From Cryoendolithus antarcticus (lineage: Eukaryota; Ascomycota; Dothideomycetes; Cladosporiales; Cladosporiaceae): DNA of 64,000 bases. This document shows positions 11,707 through 21,821 of the stretch, one piece after another. The position numbers and the translations under genes were made by a program. Location: the NCBI GenBank assembly GCA_002077065.1, contig NAJO01000005.1, positions 744,001 to 808,000 of the forward strand. Reading direction: 5' to 3'. The notes under the pieces are model-generated. The model saw only the letters and a list, made by a program, of their open reading frames with translations, made no database searches and was not told the origin of the DNA. Positions within the stretch are counted from its first letter, which is position 1; every line of letters starts with the position of its first letter.

Positions 11707-12308
11707 ACATACCTATTTCACTGCTACGAGCGCTCTGCGGAAAGCTTGGAAGCATTGAGCCACGCACATGGGCTTCTAGAAAAGCATACCCAGGTTTTCT
11801 GCCGTATATTCTTCAAGATCAGTGCGTTATGAGCGCAGTACTTGTCATTTTTCATTCGGACGACAAGTCGTCGATTACCCCCAGATCGTTGATATATGGT
11901 ACCTTCGTTGTAATAACACTCGAAACCGCCCGTGTGCCTTCGCTGCGAGGGACGACATGCCATGAAACGCGCTTAGATTTTAGCCGCGACTTCTTGCCAA
12001 CATTCCTTAACTCCTTGAGCCTCACACTCGCGCAACATTCAAGGTCTCGCAATCGCTGTGAAATGTATGGATACAGTGCCTGGGTTGCCGGCCCCAGGAG
12101 AAGCGAACGCAGATGTAGAGTAATCCGCATTATTTATACCTTTAAGATCTAAGTTAAACTTGTGCAGCAACCTAGAACGCTGAACATCTATGCCATACAC
12201 CGCGCTAATAGCAATCATCGTCGATCAACATACCCGCTCAATCCAATCCAATGGGTAGCACGTTCTTTCTCCAGGCTTCAGTATCGTACAAAATTCAAGG
12301 CGGAGGGC
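11707..12308. other. Convergent 3' intergenic region
   Basis: This lies between the CUE gene (plus) and the MFS gene (minus), both ending here. It is AT-richer than its surroundings around 12130-12200, as expected for 3' UTRs. No gene is supported. Confidence 0.5.
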
Positions 12309-14105
12309 CTAGATGTCCTTCCTCGCTGCCTTCGAGTATTTAGTCCGCAACGTCTTTCCGTACTTCATCAGAACAAACGGAATCGGAATGAAAGCTATGC
12401 TGAGGAACGCCAGCGTACTACTGGCCCATGCAGTGCCAAGGTCGGTGTACATAGCATTCGCGAATAGCGGGAAACCAGCACCGAACGCACTGCGGAAGAG
12501 ATCGTTCCCAGCCAGTACGCTGGCGGCATTCTCAGGGTAGACATCCGGAAGGTAGCTCAAGATAGAGTTGAAGATTAAGAACGTGCCGATGCTGAAGAAT
12601 GAAGAGCCGATGATTGGCACAATCCAATGTGTCCTGTTCGCGGACCAGCCGAACCAGAATAGGCAGATTGGGATGCAGAATGCACCGACACAGCAGGCTT
12701 GTAGACGCTTCTCCGGCTCGATGTTGCCAGCTTCGTCGAATTGGGGCTCGAGATATACACGCATGTAGTAGAAGTATGGTGGGATCACAGCCAATGCGCC
12801 GATGAGGATTCCGAGGAAGGCGAGGCCCTCTTCGCCGAGAGTGAAGCCGTAGCCCTGGATGAAGACAATGACGAAGCTCTCAAACCAAATGTAGAGGATA
12901 CCGTAGATGAGCGCGATGTAAAGGTTTAGCAGGAAAACCATGGGTTCCGTGAAGTTCAGGGTGAACGGCTTGACGAGGGCCATCATCACGATGTCTTTGC
13001 CTGTCATGGACTGTGCCATGAGTTCGGGCTGGCAAATGAGCTTCTCATTACCAGTCGCTTTGCGTAGGCGCTGTGTACGGCGGAGAAGGATGTTGTTGGC
13101 GGAGGTTTCCGGGAAGGAGAAGAACAGGAAGACGAGGCAGAACGCTGACACCCACATCAACTCAAACAGCGGCCAAGTCCAAGGCGCCGTGAACGGATAG
13201 TGTCCAGCTCCATAAGGCCCGAACTCGACCGCAAAACCCCCAACAAGAGGACCTAGGGTGGGTCCACACACAGCCGCGATTCCCCAGATGGACAAAGCGT
13301 ATGCTCGCTTCTTTGGCCCGTATAGATCGGCCAGTGAGGCGCCACCTGTCGCTAACACGGGACTGCCAAAGAATCCACTGAGAAAGCGGAAGACCAGGAG
13401 CATACCGAAGTTTGAGGCGAGGGCTGTAGGCGCTTGGAAAGCAACGAACACTGCGAGTGTGCCAAGGTAGACTGGGTTGCGACCGATGAAAGGAATCTCA
13501 CTCATCGGAGCCCAGAGCATAGGACCGATGCCGTAGCCTGCGACGAAAAGACAGAGACCCAATGTTGCAGCGACTTGAGAGACGCCAAATGTCGCCATGA
13601 CCGATTCAGTGCCCGCGGAGTAAATAGAGCTGCCGATGTAGATTGAAGTAGTGAGTAAGCAGATCTGTGCCGTGACGAAGACTTTCTTCGATGTGCTCCA
13701 GTTCATGGGATTATCGCTATCCTCAGGTCCGTACCAGCTGACAAGGTTGATGTCCTTGCCATTCTCGGGATCAACTTTCACACCGCTGGCTTGGTTTACG
13801 TCCTCGGGAACCTGAGTGCGTTGAGAGTCTGAGTCGGATAGATCGAGATCCCGTCGTCGCGGTGGCGCCTCGAGGCTGTAGCCATTCTCTCGAGTGCGCA
13901 CGCCGCCAAGGCCATTCAACGACTCCTTGTCGTCCTCTGGTGGCTCCGCTGTGCCATGGTGCGCAAGATAGCCAGACTTCTTCTCGTCTACAGCTTGCTT
14001 CCACAGGTCGGGGTTCTTCTCGTCGGCGTACTGGAATGCCTTCTTGCCGGAGACGAGTCGCACGATCTGCCCAAAGGCAGAGTCGCGAATGATGTCTGGC
14101 ACCAT
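12309..14105 (-). CDS. MFS multidrug transporter (DHA1, Flr1/Caf5-like)
   Basis: A single-exon membrane protein of 598 aa using the ATG at 14105 (MVPDIIRDSAFGQIVRLVSG), the N-terminus typical of the Flr1/caffeine-resistance family. An in-frame upstream extension to 14183 is possible but unlike the family. About 130 cytosolic residues with charged, Ser-rich sequence are followed by a DNPMNWS motif and twelve hydrophobic segments. Typical DHA1 signatures are visible: GYGIGPMLWAPMSE in TM2 and the following loop, FRFLSGFFGSPVLATGGASL in TM4, and the GPTLGPLVGGF antiporter motif in TM5. The predicted role is proton-coupled export of toxic compounds across the plasma membrane. The substrate range cannot be read from the sequence. 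Confidence 0.92.
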   Translation of the reverse strand: MVPDIIRDSAFGQIVRLVSGKKAFQYADEKNPDLWKQAVDEKKSGYLAHHGTAEPPEDDKESLNGLGGVRTRENGYSLEAPPRRRDLDLSDSDSQRTQVPEDVNQASGVKVDPENGKDINLVSWYGPEDSDNPMNWSTSKKVFVTAQICLLTTSIYIGSSIYSAGTESVMATFGVSQVAATLGLCLFVAGYGIGPMLWAPMSEIPFIGRNPVYLGTLAVFVAFQAPTALASNFGMLLVFRFLSGFFGSPVLATGGASLADLYGPKKRAYALSIWGIAAVCGPTLGPLVGGFAVEFGPYGAGHYPFTAPWTWPLFELMWVSAFCLVFLFFSFPETSANNILLRRTQRLRKATGNEKLICQPELMAQSMTGKDIVMMALVKPFTLNFTEPMVFLLNLYIALIYGILYIWFESFVIVFIQGYGFTLGEEGLAFLGILIGALAVIPPYFYYMRVYLEPQFDEAGNIEPEKRLQACCVGAFCIPICLFWFGWSANRTHWIVPIIGSSFFSIGTFLIFNSILSYLPDVYPENAASVLAGNDLFRSAFGAGFPLFANAMYTDLGTAWASSTLAFLSIAFIPIPFVLMKYGKTLRTKYSKAARKDI

Positions 14106-14995
14106 GACTGCGACTCGGAGCGAATGGTCAATACCAGTCAAGCAAGATTGATAACCCAAGAAAGAGCAATCGTTCAATGTCAATGCCAGTGACAGTCAAG
14201 TAAATGCGTTCATGTGAGAAAGAGATCTATGAAGAATACGATAAAACATATACCCACCCTATTGCGCGACTCAGAACCTACCAACGTCAACAGTCAACCG
14301 CATGCCCAACGCCTACGCGCTCGTCATAGACCACAGCAGAAAACTTTCCAACGTCAAACGGATGCCACAGCGAGTCGGACCCGAACACCCAGACGCCCGA
14401 TTTTCCATCTCGATGCAGTGCGGTCATCGATCGTGCCTGCCACGCGATCAGATTCGGCGCGCGGATCTGAGCGGGAGGCGCCGTACACTGCGGCGGGTGG
14501 ATCTCAAGAGGCTTGGCTGTGACGTTGGCGGAGCTTTTTCGGGTCGTCGGAGTCGAGCGGATGCCGGAGGCTCGAGGTTGTTGCGAAAGAGAGTTTTGCG
14601 GATTGCGAGATCGAATTTCGGGGAGTGGAGGGGTTCTTCGAGATGCGGCTGAATCACGGATCTGGGTTAGAGAAGCTCCCTGGGTGACAACAGATCTGGC
14701 GGGACGGCGAATTGTCGGGTGATTGCAATGTGGTGGTACAGCTGTCACAGGATGCCCTCTTGATCCTGTTGGAAGTGAGCTCGAGGCAGTACGTTTTGCG
14801 GGCGCATCGTGAGTCGGCACTACGACTGCTTGGTCGACAGAGCGTGTTCCAACGTCATGATATGAGTTCACCATTTGTGATGGTTGCCCGTGGAGGCAAG
14901 AAGCGCATCCTCTACTCGTATTCGATTCGACATGGAGCGGAGCAGTTGCTAGGCGAGATGCCTTATACTATACACTATGATACAAATGGCTACCA
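14106..14995. other. Intergenic between MFS and ProRS genes
   Basis: This is the promoter and leader of the MFS gene plus the 3' flank of the prolyl-tRNA synthetase gene. A minus-strand open frame of 195 codons at 14287-14874 is Pro/Arg-rich, with no recognisable domain, and is not annotated as a gene. Confidence 0.45.
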
Positions 14996-16774
14996 TTACA
15001 GCTGCTTGCTGTAGCCATCTAGCTTACTACCGAGATCCAGGAGACCAACAGTCTCTTTCACTCCTAGTCGCCTGCACTGCACTTCTACCTCTCTCCTCTC
15101 GCTCCAAGCTTTCCCTAGCACAATGATGAACGGGTAGCCCACCAAGTCTGCATCCTTCAGTTTCCAGCCTAGGCTTCGCTCACGATCGTCGACCACAGCG
15201 TCCATATGCCCAGGATCCTGCTGAACGAGAGCATCATGCACACTGCCAACATCCTCTACCTGTGCCTGCGGTCCTGGTACGATGACGACGCTGAATGGCG
15301 CTATGAGCAATGGCCAGTTCAGGCCCTTGTCGTCGAAGAGCAGACTCGCAGCCGCGCCGATCAGTCGGGACACGCCTATTCCATGACATCCCATCGAGAC
15401 AGATACCAGCTTATTCTCAGCGTTCAGGACTTGAGCAGAGAGTGGCTCGCTGTAACGAGTACCGAGGTGAAACGTGTGGCCGATCTCGATCGCTTTGCTG
15501 ACTTTAAGACTCTGCGAACGACATGTTGGGCAAGGCGTTGTCGAGATTGGAAGCGTGAGGATGCTAGCACGCGAGTAGATGATCTCGGGGTGAGGTGCAG
15601 ACGGGTCTGAGGATAGGGCAGCCAGGCGCGATGCACCGACTTGGAGGGCAAGACGTTGGTCAACCACCAGGATAAGGTCGTCAGATATGTCTGAGCTCGA
15701 ATTTCCGGACGCAGCGACTGACGTGTCGAGATCGGGGACCAGGGCTTTCACGGCGTAGATGTTGATCGCGCCGCCGTCTCGTGGAGTGACGACCTGTATG
15801 CGTCGCTTACGGTCCTTTGTCGTGAAAACTGCGCTCTGACACGGTCCACTGATCATGCCATGCTGGTCAAAATGCACCTTTTCGATCTCTTCGCCACCAT
15901 TGATCGATTCCGATATTTGGTTCCAGAGTGGGGCGACCATCGATCGCTCAAATGCGCCGATATACAACTCCTCATTGATGGAGTAGTCGCACTTCGTGCA
16001 ATGGATGACATTATCCTCGCCACGATCCGACACGAAATGATACTCGTGGCTCAAGTCACCGCCCATGTTACCAGAGTCAGCGTTCGCGACAAGGTACGGC
16101 AGACGAAGCTCATCAAGGAACGCCTTGTAAGCGTTGCGCACTTGCTCGTACGTTCCGCGTGCTTGTTGATCAGTGACGTCGAAAGTGTATAGGTCCTTCA
16201 TCAGGAACTCGCGTCCTCGCAGTAGGCCTTGACGTGGTCGTGCCTCATCGCGATACTTGCGCGAGACTTGATACAAGCGTAAAGGTAGGTCCTTGTGCGA
16301 TTTGACGGCATTGGCGACGATCGTAGTGATCTCCTCTTCGTGAGTCGGACTGAGCAAGTACTTCGCTCCCTTACGATCCTGCAGGCGGAGGAACTCTGAA
16401 TCGCGGCCTTCCAGTCGGCCAGATTTCCGCCATAGCTCTTCGGACGACAGCGATGAGAGCGAGACCTTGGAGGCGCCTAGACTTTGCATGTGCTTATCGA
16501 TGAGTTTCTCGACCTTCTCCTGGACTCGAAGGCCGAGAGGAAGCAGATGGAAGATCCCAGAGTGAGCCTGGCGGAGAAATCCAGCTCGTTGCAGTAGATC
16601 GTGGCTGTCATCCTGTGTGGTGGCATTGGCCTTGCGTGACTCGGTGGGCGTCCAGAAGGCGCTGAGTCGATTGCGGCCATCAACGTGTATAGACCTTACG
16701 TGCGATGAGATGAAGCCACATGATCGCGCTTGAGCGCGACTGACGCGTATGCTCAGCCCATGCCTGGCATACAT
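14996..16774 (-). CDS. Prolyl-tRNA synthetase, mitochondrial
   Basis: A class II aminoacyl-tRNA synthetase of 592 aa that charges mitochondrial tRNA-Pro. I take the ATG at 16774 because the open frame upstream begins only with TTG. This gives an Arg/Ser-rich, acid-poor leader (MYARHGLSIRVSRAQARSCG) that fits a mitochondrial transit peptide. Bacterial-type ProRS features follow: HSGIFHLLPLGLRV, LSPTHEEEITTIV (motif 2 region), RYRDEARPRQGLLRGREFLM, a short INS-type insertion with a CTKCDYS element, and motif 3 MGCHGIGVSRLIGA. An anticodon-binding domain is at the C-terminus. It is divergent from MAK21, with 194 bp between the two ATGs. Confidence 0.93.
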   Translation of the reverse strand: MYARHGLSIRVSRAQARSCGFISSHVRSIHVDGRNRLSAFWTPTESRKANATTQDDSHDLLQRAGFLRQAHSGIFHLLPLGLRVQEKVEKLIDKHMQSLGASKVSLSSLSSEELWRKSGRLEGRDSEFLRLQDRKGAKYLLSPTHEEEITTIVANAVKSHKDLPLRLYQVSRKYRDEARPRQGLLRGREFLMKDLYTFDVTDQQARGTYEQVRNAYKAFLDELRLPYLVANADSGNMGGDLSHEYHFVSDRGEDNVIHCTKCDYSINEELYIGAFERSMVAPLWNQISESINGGEEIEKVHFDQHGMISGPCQSAVFTTKDRKRRIQVVTPRDGGAINIYAVKALVPDLDTSVAASGNSSSDISDDLILVVDQRLALQVGASRLAALSSDPSAPHPEIIYSRASILTLPISTTPCPTCRSQSLKVSKAIEIGHTFHLGTRYSEPLSAQVLNAENKLVSVSMGCHGIGVSRLIGAAASLLFDDKGLNWPLLIAPFSVVIVPGPQAQVEDVGSVHDALVQQDPGHMDAVVDDRERSLGWKLKDADLVGYPFIIVLGKAWSERREVEVQCRRLGVKETVGLLDLGSKLDGYSKQL

Positions 16775-16968
16775 GCGAGGAGAGCAGAATGATCTTGATG
16801 TTGGAGAACTTACATTGTCCAAGATATTGATGTGGTCTCCCCCGTGCAATACTCTCGAGGTCGGACGCCGGAGCAATGTCGGCCCGGCGAGCTTCTTCTA
16901 CTTTGAACTTTTTGTGTGAGAGATCTCGGAAACCATACACATGCGCCGTGCTCGAGCAAGAGTGGAGG

Positions 16969-19680
16969 ATGGGTCAAAAGCGCAAGCCGGAGGCGGCAAA
17001 GCTTGAGAAGCAGGAGCGACCGGAGAAGAAGCCACGACAAGACGATGGCGACCGGAAGAAGAAGTCGCAACGATTGGTCTTCTCAGCACGACCGGACTGG
17101 CACGCTGCAGATATAACAGCACTTCCTGTTGACCCAGAGGCAGCGCCGCCAGCTCAGCGAGTGATCGAAGAGCTACACGCTCATGCTACGACGCTTCTCG
17201 CTGCTGAAAATGTGTCCTACAACGCCGCCCATCTATCTGGCTCGTCTTCGCATAAGTTCTTGTCCACGATCATGGCATCTGGTACACTGGAGGATAAGGT
17301 CTCAGCCCTGACGCTGCTGGTACAGGAGTCGCCTCTGCATACTATGAAAGCGTTCGAGAACTTGCTAGCATTGTCCAAGAAGAAGAGTCGGAACCAAGCA
17401 CTCATGGCTGTCGCTGCACTGAAGGACCTGCTGGGTCAAGGCGTGGTGCTGCCCGCCGACAGGAAGCTACGCGCCTTTGGAAAGCAGCCTGCACTTGCTA
17501 CGGTACTGCAAGGAAAGGCTGCAAGGTGGACAACTGGACAGCCGTTGCCCAGCGGGTTGACCGAGGCACATCTGGTGGTGTGGGCATACGAGGACTGGCT
17601 GAAGAGGATGTACTTTGAGATGCTGCAGACCCTCGAGAGCTGGTGTGGCGACGAGGTCGAGTATGCTCGAAGTCGTGCTGTCACGTACGTCTGGGAGCTG
17701 CTCAAGGAGAAGCCTGAGCAGGAGGAGAATCTGCTGCGCCTACTTGTGAATAAGCTCGGAGATAATGATCGAAAGATCGCATCTCGGGCATCGTATCTGC
17801 TGTTGCAGATAGAGACTTCGCACCCAGCCATGAAGATGATTATCACGAACAGTATTGAAGCTGACTCTCTGTTCCGGCCTGGACAGAGCTTGCATGCCAA
17901 ATACTACGCTATCATCACGCTGAACCAGACCATCTTGAGCCAAAAGGAGCCCGAGGTTGCCACTCGTCTGCTAGACATCTTCTTCAGCCTCTTCGTGCAG
18001 CTTCTGAAGCCCGCCGAGGCAGCAAAGCCAAACACAGCGCCCAGTGGAAAGCAGCAGGGAGGTGGTGGCGTTGCTGGCAAGGCGGCAGCAAAGAAGGCGA
18101 AGGCTCAAGAACGAGTTGAGGACGCAGATGTTCAATTGAAGGATAAGATGATCGCTCAAGTCCTGACTGGGGTGAACCGAGCCTTCCCATACGCTGATAC
18201 GAGTGATCCTACTTTTGAGAGGCAATTGGATACACTGTTCCGCGTGACGCATAGCGCGAACTTCAGTACAGCTATCCAAGCTCTGATGCTGTTGCAACAG
18301 ATCAGCTCGACCAAGCACTTCGGAGCTGAACGATACTACCGCACCCTGTACGAGAGCCTGCTTGATCCACGCCTGGTCACCAGCTCAAAGCAGACAATGT
18401 ATCTCAACCTAGTCTACAAATCGCTAAAGGCAGATCTCGACGCCAAGCGGGTCCAAGCCTTCGTCAAACGACTCCTCCAGATTATAACACTCCATGAACC
18501 ACCCTTCATCTGCGGTGTGCTCTACCTGATCTCCGAGCTTGAAGCCACATTCCCCAGCATCCGCCTTATGATCACGGACGCATCTCTCGCCTCAGCCGAC
18601 GCAGACGCCGAAGAGCATTTCGCCGATGTCGATGATGAGAGGGCCGACTCAGGAACCGCCAATATGCGCCCGTCTCGACTTCCAAAGCCTGCCTCAAACG
18701 GCTACGATGCTCGCAAGCGCGATCCTTCGCACGCACACGCTGAGCATTCGCCGCTCTGGGATCTCCACCCCTTCCTCGCCCACTTTCACCCCTCAGTCCA
18801 TCTCTTCGCCACGTCCCTTCTGCAGAAGACAGCACTACCACAGAAACCTGACCCAGCACAACATACGCTCATGCACTTCCTCGACCGCTTCGTCTACCGC
18901 GCTCCCAAGAAGGTCAAAGAAGGCGGCGAGAAAGTCCATGGCAGCTCCATCATGCAACCGCTCGGCGGGTCTCGAGCAGCGGACTTACTCGTCAAGCCCG
19001 GCGAACGAGGGCCAGCTGGTACTTACCAGGTCAACAGTGAAGCGTTCTGGGCACGAAGAGTGGAGAATGTGGGTGTTGATGAGGTGTTCTTTCACGACTA
19101 CTTTCGACAGGTCAAGACTGGCGCCGGAGCGAAGGGTAAGAAGGCTAAGGTTGCGGCGGCCAAGAAGGACTCGAGGAAGGCTGTGGATGAGGACGATAGC
19201 GAGGGTGGGGAGGAGCAGGGCGAGGAGGAGATCTGGAAGGCTATCGTCAATTCTCGACCCGAGGTCGAGGGTGACAGCGATAGTGACGATGATCTGTCAA
19301 TGGGTGATCTCGAGTCTGCTTACTCCGACTCGGAAGATGGGTCAGAGCCTGGCATTGACCTTGGTGGTGAAGGTGGCGAATCTGACGATGAAGATCCGCC
19401 TGCGTCGCCGACGCTTGAGGCGGCGGAAGATGACGACGACTTTCCTGACTTTGACAAAGAGGAGGAGGACGACGTGTTTGGTGACGAGGATCTTCTGCCC
19501 ATGGACCTTGGCGAAGATGACGATGAGGGTGGTGTCGAGGTCGACAATAAGGCGCGGAACAAGGCTCAGAGAACCAAGAAGAAGAGAATCAAGAGTCTGC
19601 CTACATTTGCTAGTGCGGAGGACTATGCGAAGTTGATGGGCGGTGGTGGGAACGGAGAAGACGACGATGGAATTTACTAG
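16969..19680 (+). CDS. MAK21: Ribosome biogenesis factor Mak21/Noc1
   Basis: A single-exon protein of 903 aa from the ATG at 16969, which gives the family-like start MGQKRKPEAAKLEKQERPEK. An upstream in-frame ATG at 16876 adds 31 residues unlike the family. The order is a basic N-terminus, HEAT-like helices, the CBF/Mak21 domain at about residues 430-620 (including FICGVLYLISELEATFPSI), and a C-terminal tail with long Asp/Glu runs ending in basic KKKRIKSL and LPTFASAEDYAKLM. Mak21 works with Noc2 in the nucleolus on early 60S precursors and is essential in yeast. The shadow open frame on the same strand at 18626-19636 comes from the acidic and Arg codons and is not a gene. Confidence 0.95.
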   Translation: MGQKRKPEAAKLEKQERPEKKPRQDDGDRKKKSQRLVFSARPDWHAADITALPVDPEAAPPAQRVIEELHAHATTLLAAENVSYNAAHLSGSSSHKFLSTIMASGTLEDKVSALTLLVQESPLHTMKAFENLLALSKKKSRNQALMAVAALKDLLGQGVVLPADRKLRAFGKQPALATVLQGKAARWTTGQPLPSGLTEAHLVVWAYEDWLKRMYFEMLQTLESWCGDEVEYARSRAVTYVWELLKEKPEQEENLLRLLVNKLGDNDRKIASRASYLLLQIETSHPAMKMIITNSIEADSLFRPGQSLHAKYYAIITLNQTILSQKEPEVATRLLDIFFSLFVQLLKPAEAAKPNTAPSGKQQGGGGVAGKAAAKKAKAQERVEDADVQLKDKMIAQVLTGVNRAFPYADTSDPTFERQLDTLFRVTHSANFSTAIQALMLLQQISSTKHFGAERYYRTLYESLLDPRLVTSSKQTMYLNLVYKSLKADLDAKRVQAFVKRLLQIITLHEPPFICGVLYLISELEATFPSIRLMITDASLASADADAEEHFADVDDERADSGTANMRPSRLPKPASNGYDARKRDPSHAHAEHSPLWDLHPFLAHFHPSVHLFATSLLQKTALPQKPDPAQHTLMHFLDRFVYRAPKKVKEGGEKVHGSSIMQPLGGSRAADLLVKPGERGPAGTYQVNSEAFWARRVENVGVDEVFFHDYFRQVKTGAGAKGKKAKVAAAKKDSRKAVDEDDSEGGEEQGEEEIWKAIVNSRPEVEGDSDSDDDLSMGDLESAYSDSEDGSEPGIDLGGEGGESDDEDPPASPTLEAAEDDDDFPDFDKEEEDDVFGDEDLLPMDLGEDDDEGGVEVDNKARNKAQRTKKKRIKSLPTFASAEDYAKLMGGGGNGEDDDGIY

Positions 19681-20328
19681 ATCTCTGGATAGGGGTCCAA
19701 ACTCATCGACCACCAGACTCTCTGCTTTCACAAAGGGATCAAGTTGTACCGACGTTGACTGCCCATGCTTGATCGTAGATTTAAATGATGTTCGAGCTCA
19801 GTAAGATGCCTGGGCGATGTAGTCTAGATCGCGGCCTCGAGATGAAATGTAGTGTAAGCAAGAACGTCGATCATTGCAACACTCATAGAATAGGTAGGAT
19901 CTTCACTCAAGCTGACGGAGCAAGTGCGAGTATTATAATAGGAATTTACGTGAGATCACGTTTTGGGTTCATGTCGAGCTCTACGTTCGACCTCGGGCAA
20001 CCTCTACACGCGCTAATCTGGAACGTATCTTAGTAATAATGCGCCATCATTACCTGAATCCTACATAGGTAACAATCTAGGGCGTGCTTATAACAGACGT
20101 CTTCCAAGTTCGAGTGTTGTCCTTCGTCAGCGACATTGGATCAAAGTGATCGCTTCGCACCATTCCAACATCGTCTCTCTTCCACCGATCATCTTGACCA
20201 CAAGCACTAGAAGCGTGCTTCGAGCGACAGACCAGACCTCTCACTATCGCAGTAGTCGTGATCCGCTATCACAGCCAAGCTGATCATTGCACATCCAAGC
20301 ATCACGCCGTTTGAGAGACATCACCAAT
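19681..20328. other. Intergenic, promoter of epoxide hydrolase gene
   Basis: This is the 3' flank of MAK21 followed by the presumed promoter and leader of the epoxide hydrolase gene. AT-rich tracts occur around 19930-20100. No gene is supported. Confidence 0.5.
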
Positions 20329-21537
20329 ATGGCGACTCCATACACTATCGCGGTGCCAGACTCCAAAATCGACGACCTTCACAAGAGACTGGAGCTCGCG
20401 ACCTTCCCCGATGAGCTGGACGGCGCTGGTTGGGATTACGGCGCTCCATTAGCCGATGTCAAACGCTTGACAGCCTATTGGAAGTCAAGCTTCTCATGGC
20501 GCGATCAGGAAACGACGCTCAATCAGCTGCCTCAATTCACTCGCTCTATCAAGGTCGACAATTTCCCTGCTCTGGACATCCACTATATCCACCAACCTTC
20601 CCCTTCTCCGGATGCCATCCCACTACTCTTCTGCCACGGTTGGCCGGGGAGCTACCTCGAAGTCGTCAAGATGCTTCCAGCCCTACGGGCCTCCAATGAT
20701 GGGGTATCCTTCCACGTCGTGGCTCCCTCTCATCCGAACTACGGCTGGAGCGAGGGTCCTAAGCAGCGTGGCTTCGGACTGAAGCAGTACGCCGAGAGCT
20801 GCCATAGACTTATGATTTCGCTCGGCTACGACCAGTACGTCACGCAGGGTGGTGATTGGGGTTTCTACATCACGCGCGCTATGGGGTTGCTGTATCCCGA
20901 AGCTTGTAAAGCAAGTCATATCAACATGATCCGAGCCAGTCCACCCACACTGCTCAAGAACCCATGGCAAGCCCTGAAGCACACCATCCTGCCCTACTCT
21001 GACCGCGAGAAGAAAGGCATGCAACGGAGCAAGTGGTTCGCTGAGGACGGTAGCGGCTATCGCACGCTCCAGGCTACGAAGCCAGCTACAATCGGCTTCG
21101 CGCTGAACGATAGCCCGGTCGCGCTTCTAGCTTGGCTCTGGGAGAAGCTCCACGATTGGACTGACTCTTACCCATGGACCGACGACGAGATCCTCACCTG
21201 GGTCTCCATCTACTGGTTCTCTCGTGCTGGGCCCTCGGCAAGTCTACGGATCTACTACGAAGCCACGCACTCTGGCCCGGGCGGAGTCACGCGAGATCGC
21301 ACGCAGGAATGGATCGGAGGCGTGAAGTTGGGACTTTGCTACAGTCCCAAAGAGCTGACTGTTGTGCCCATGACTTGGGGCAGGACGTTGGGACCAGTGG
21401 TGTTCGAGAGCGTAAAGCCGAGAGGAGGGCACTTCGCTGCGCATGAGCAGCCCGAAGAGATCGTGAAGGACTTGAGGGCAATGTTTGGGAACGGAGGACC
21501 ATGTCATGCGATTGTGAAGCCCGGCGCGAAGTTGTAG
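20329..21537 (+). CDS. Epoxide hydrolase (microsomal type, EHN domain)
   Basis: A single-exon protein of 402 aa starting at MATPYTIAVPDSKI. The N-terminal ~110 residues are an EHN domain (LHKRLELATFPDELDGAGWD). The alpha/beta-hydrolase core has the oxyanion motif HGWPGS, the nucleophile Asp176 in GGDWG and the base His368 in RGGHFAA. This is the arrangement of mammalian microsomal and fungal epoxide hydrolases, which open epoxides to vicinal diols. No clear N-terminal membrane anchor is present, so it is probably soluble, as in many fungal members. It has no obvious biosynthetic neighbours. A substrate in detoxification or secondary metabolism is possible but not shown. Confidence 0.93.
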   Translation: MATPYTIAVPDSKIDDLHKRLELATFPDELDGAGWDYGAPLADVKRLTAYWKSSFSWRDQETTLNQLPQFTRSIKVDNFPALDIHYIHQPSPSPDAIPLLFCHGWPGSYLEVVKMLPALRASNDGVSFHVVAPSHPNYGWSEGPKQRGFGLKQYAESCHRLMISLGYDQYVTQGGDWGFYITRAMGLLYPEACKASHINMIRASPPTLLKNPWQALKHTILPYSDREKKGMQRSKWFAEDGSGYRTLQATKPATIGFALNDSPVALLAWLWEKLHDWTDSYPWTDDEILTWVSIYWFSRAGPSASLRIYYEATHSGPGGVTRDRTQEWIGGVKLGLCYSPKELTVVPMTWGRTLGPVVFESVKPRGGHFAAHEQPEEIVKDLRAMFGNGGPCHAIVKPGAKL

Positions 21538-21821
21538 ATGTAGCGTGATGCATGATTATAAGACGATGATATGATGCTTGAGCAACCAAGCGGTTTGTTC
21601 CCTTCGCCTCTCGAATCGGCTAGCATGTAAGTAGTGCACGTCTCAGCGTGTGCATAGCAGTGAGGTACTATCTTACTGCACCCCGCGAGGAGCTCACGAA
21701 AAAGACGTACGAAGTAAGTTCAATACCTTTGTATCTGCGTGTCGCCTGCGCCACGTGCAACTTAGTGAAGTGAAAATCCATGTGGGATCGCAAAGGACAT
21801 TTAGACATTAGAAGATAGACA

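Noticed and set aside
14287..14874. A 195-codon minus-strand frame with an ATG
   Set aside because: Pro/Arg/Ser-rich without recognisable motif, signal peptide or neighbouring exon; it lies in a promoter region and is probably chance.
16775..16876. A longer N-terminus for mitochondrial prolyl-tRNA synthetase, possibly with an intron at a GTAAGT near 16810
   Set aside because: The extension begins with TTG, and no acceptor in the right phase was found; the ATG at 16774 already gives a good transit peptide.
18626..19636. A 336-codon plus-strand frame overlapping MAK21
   Set aside because: It is a shifted reading of the Asp/Glu-rich MAK21 tail giving Arg/Thr-rich sequence without domains; MAK21 in the other frame is unmistakable.
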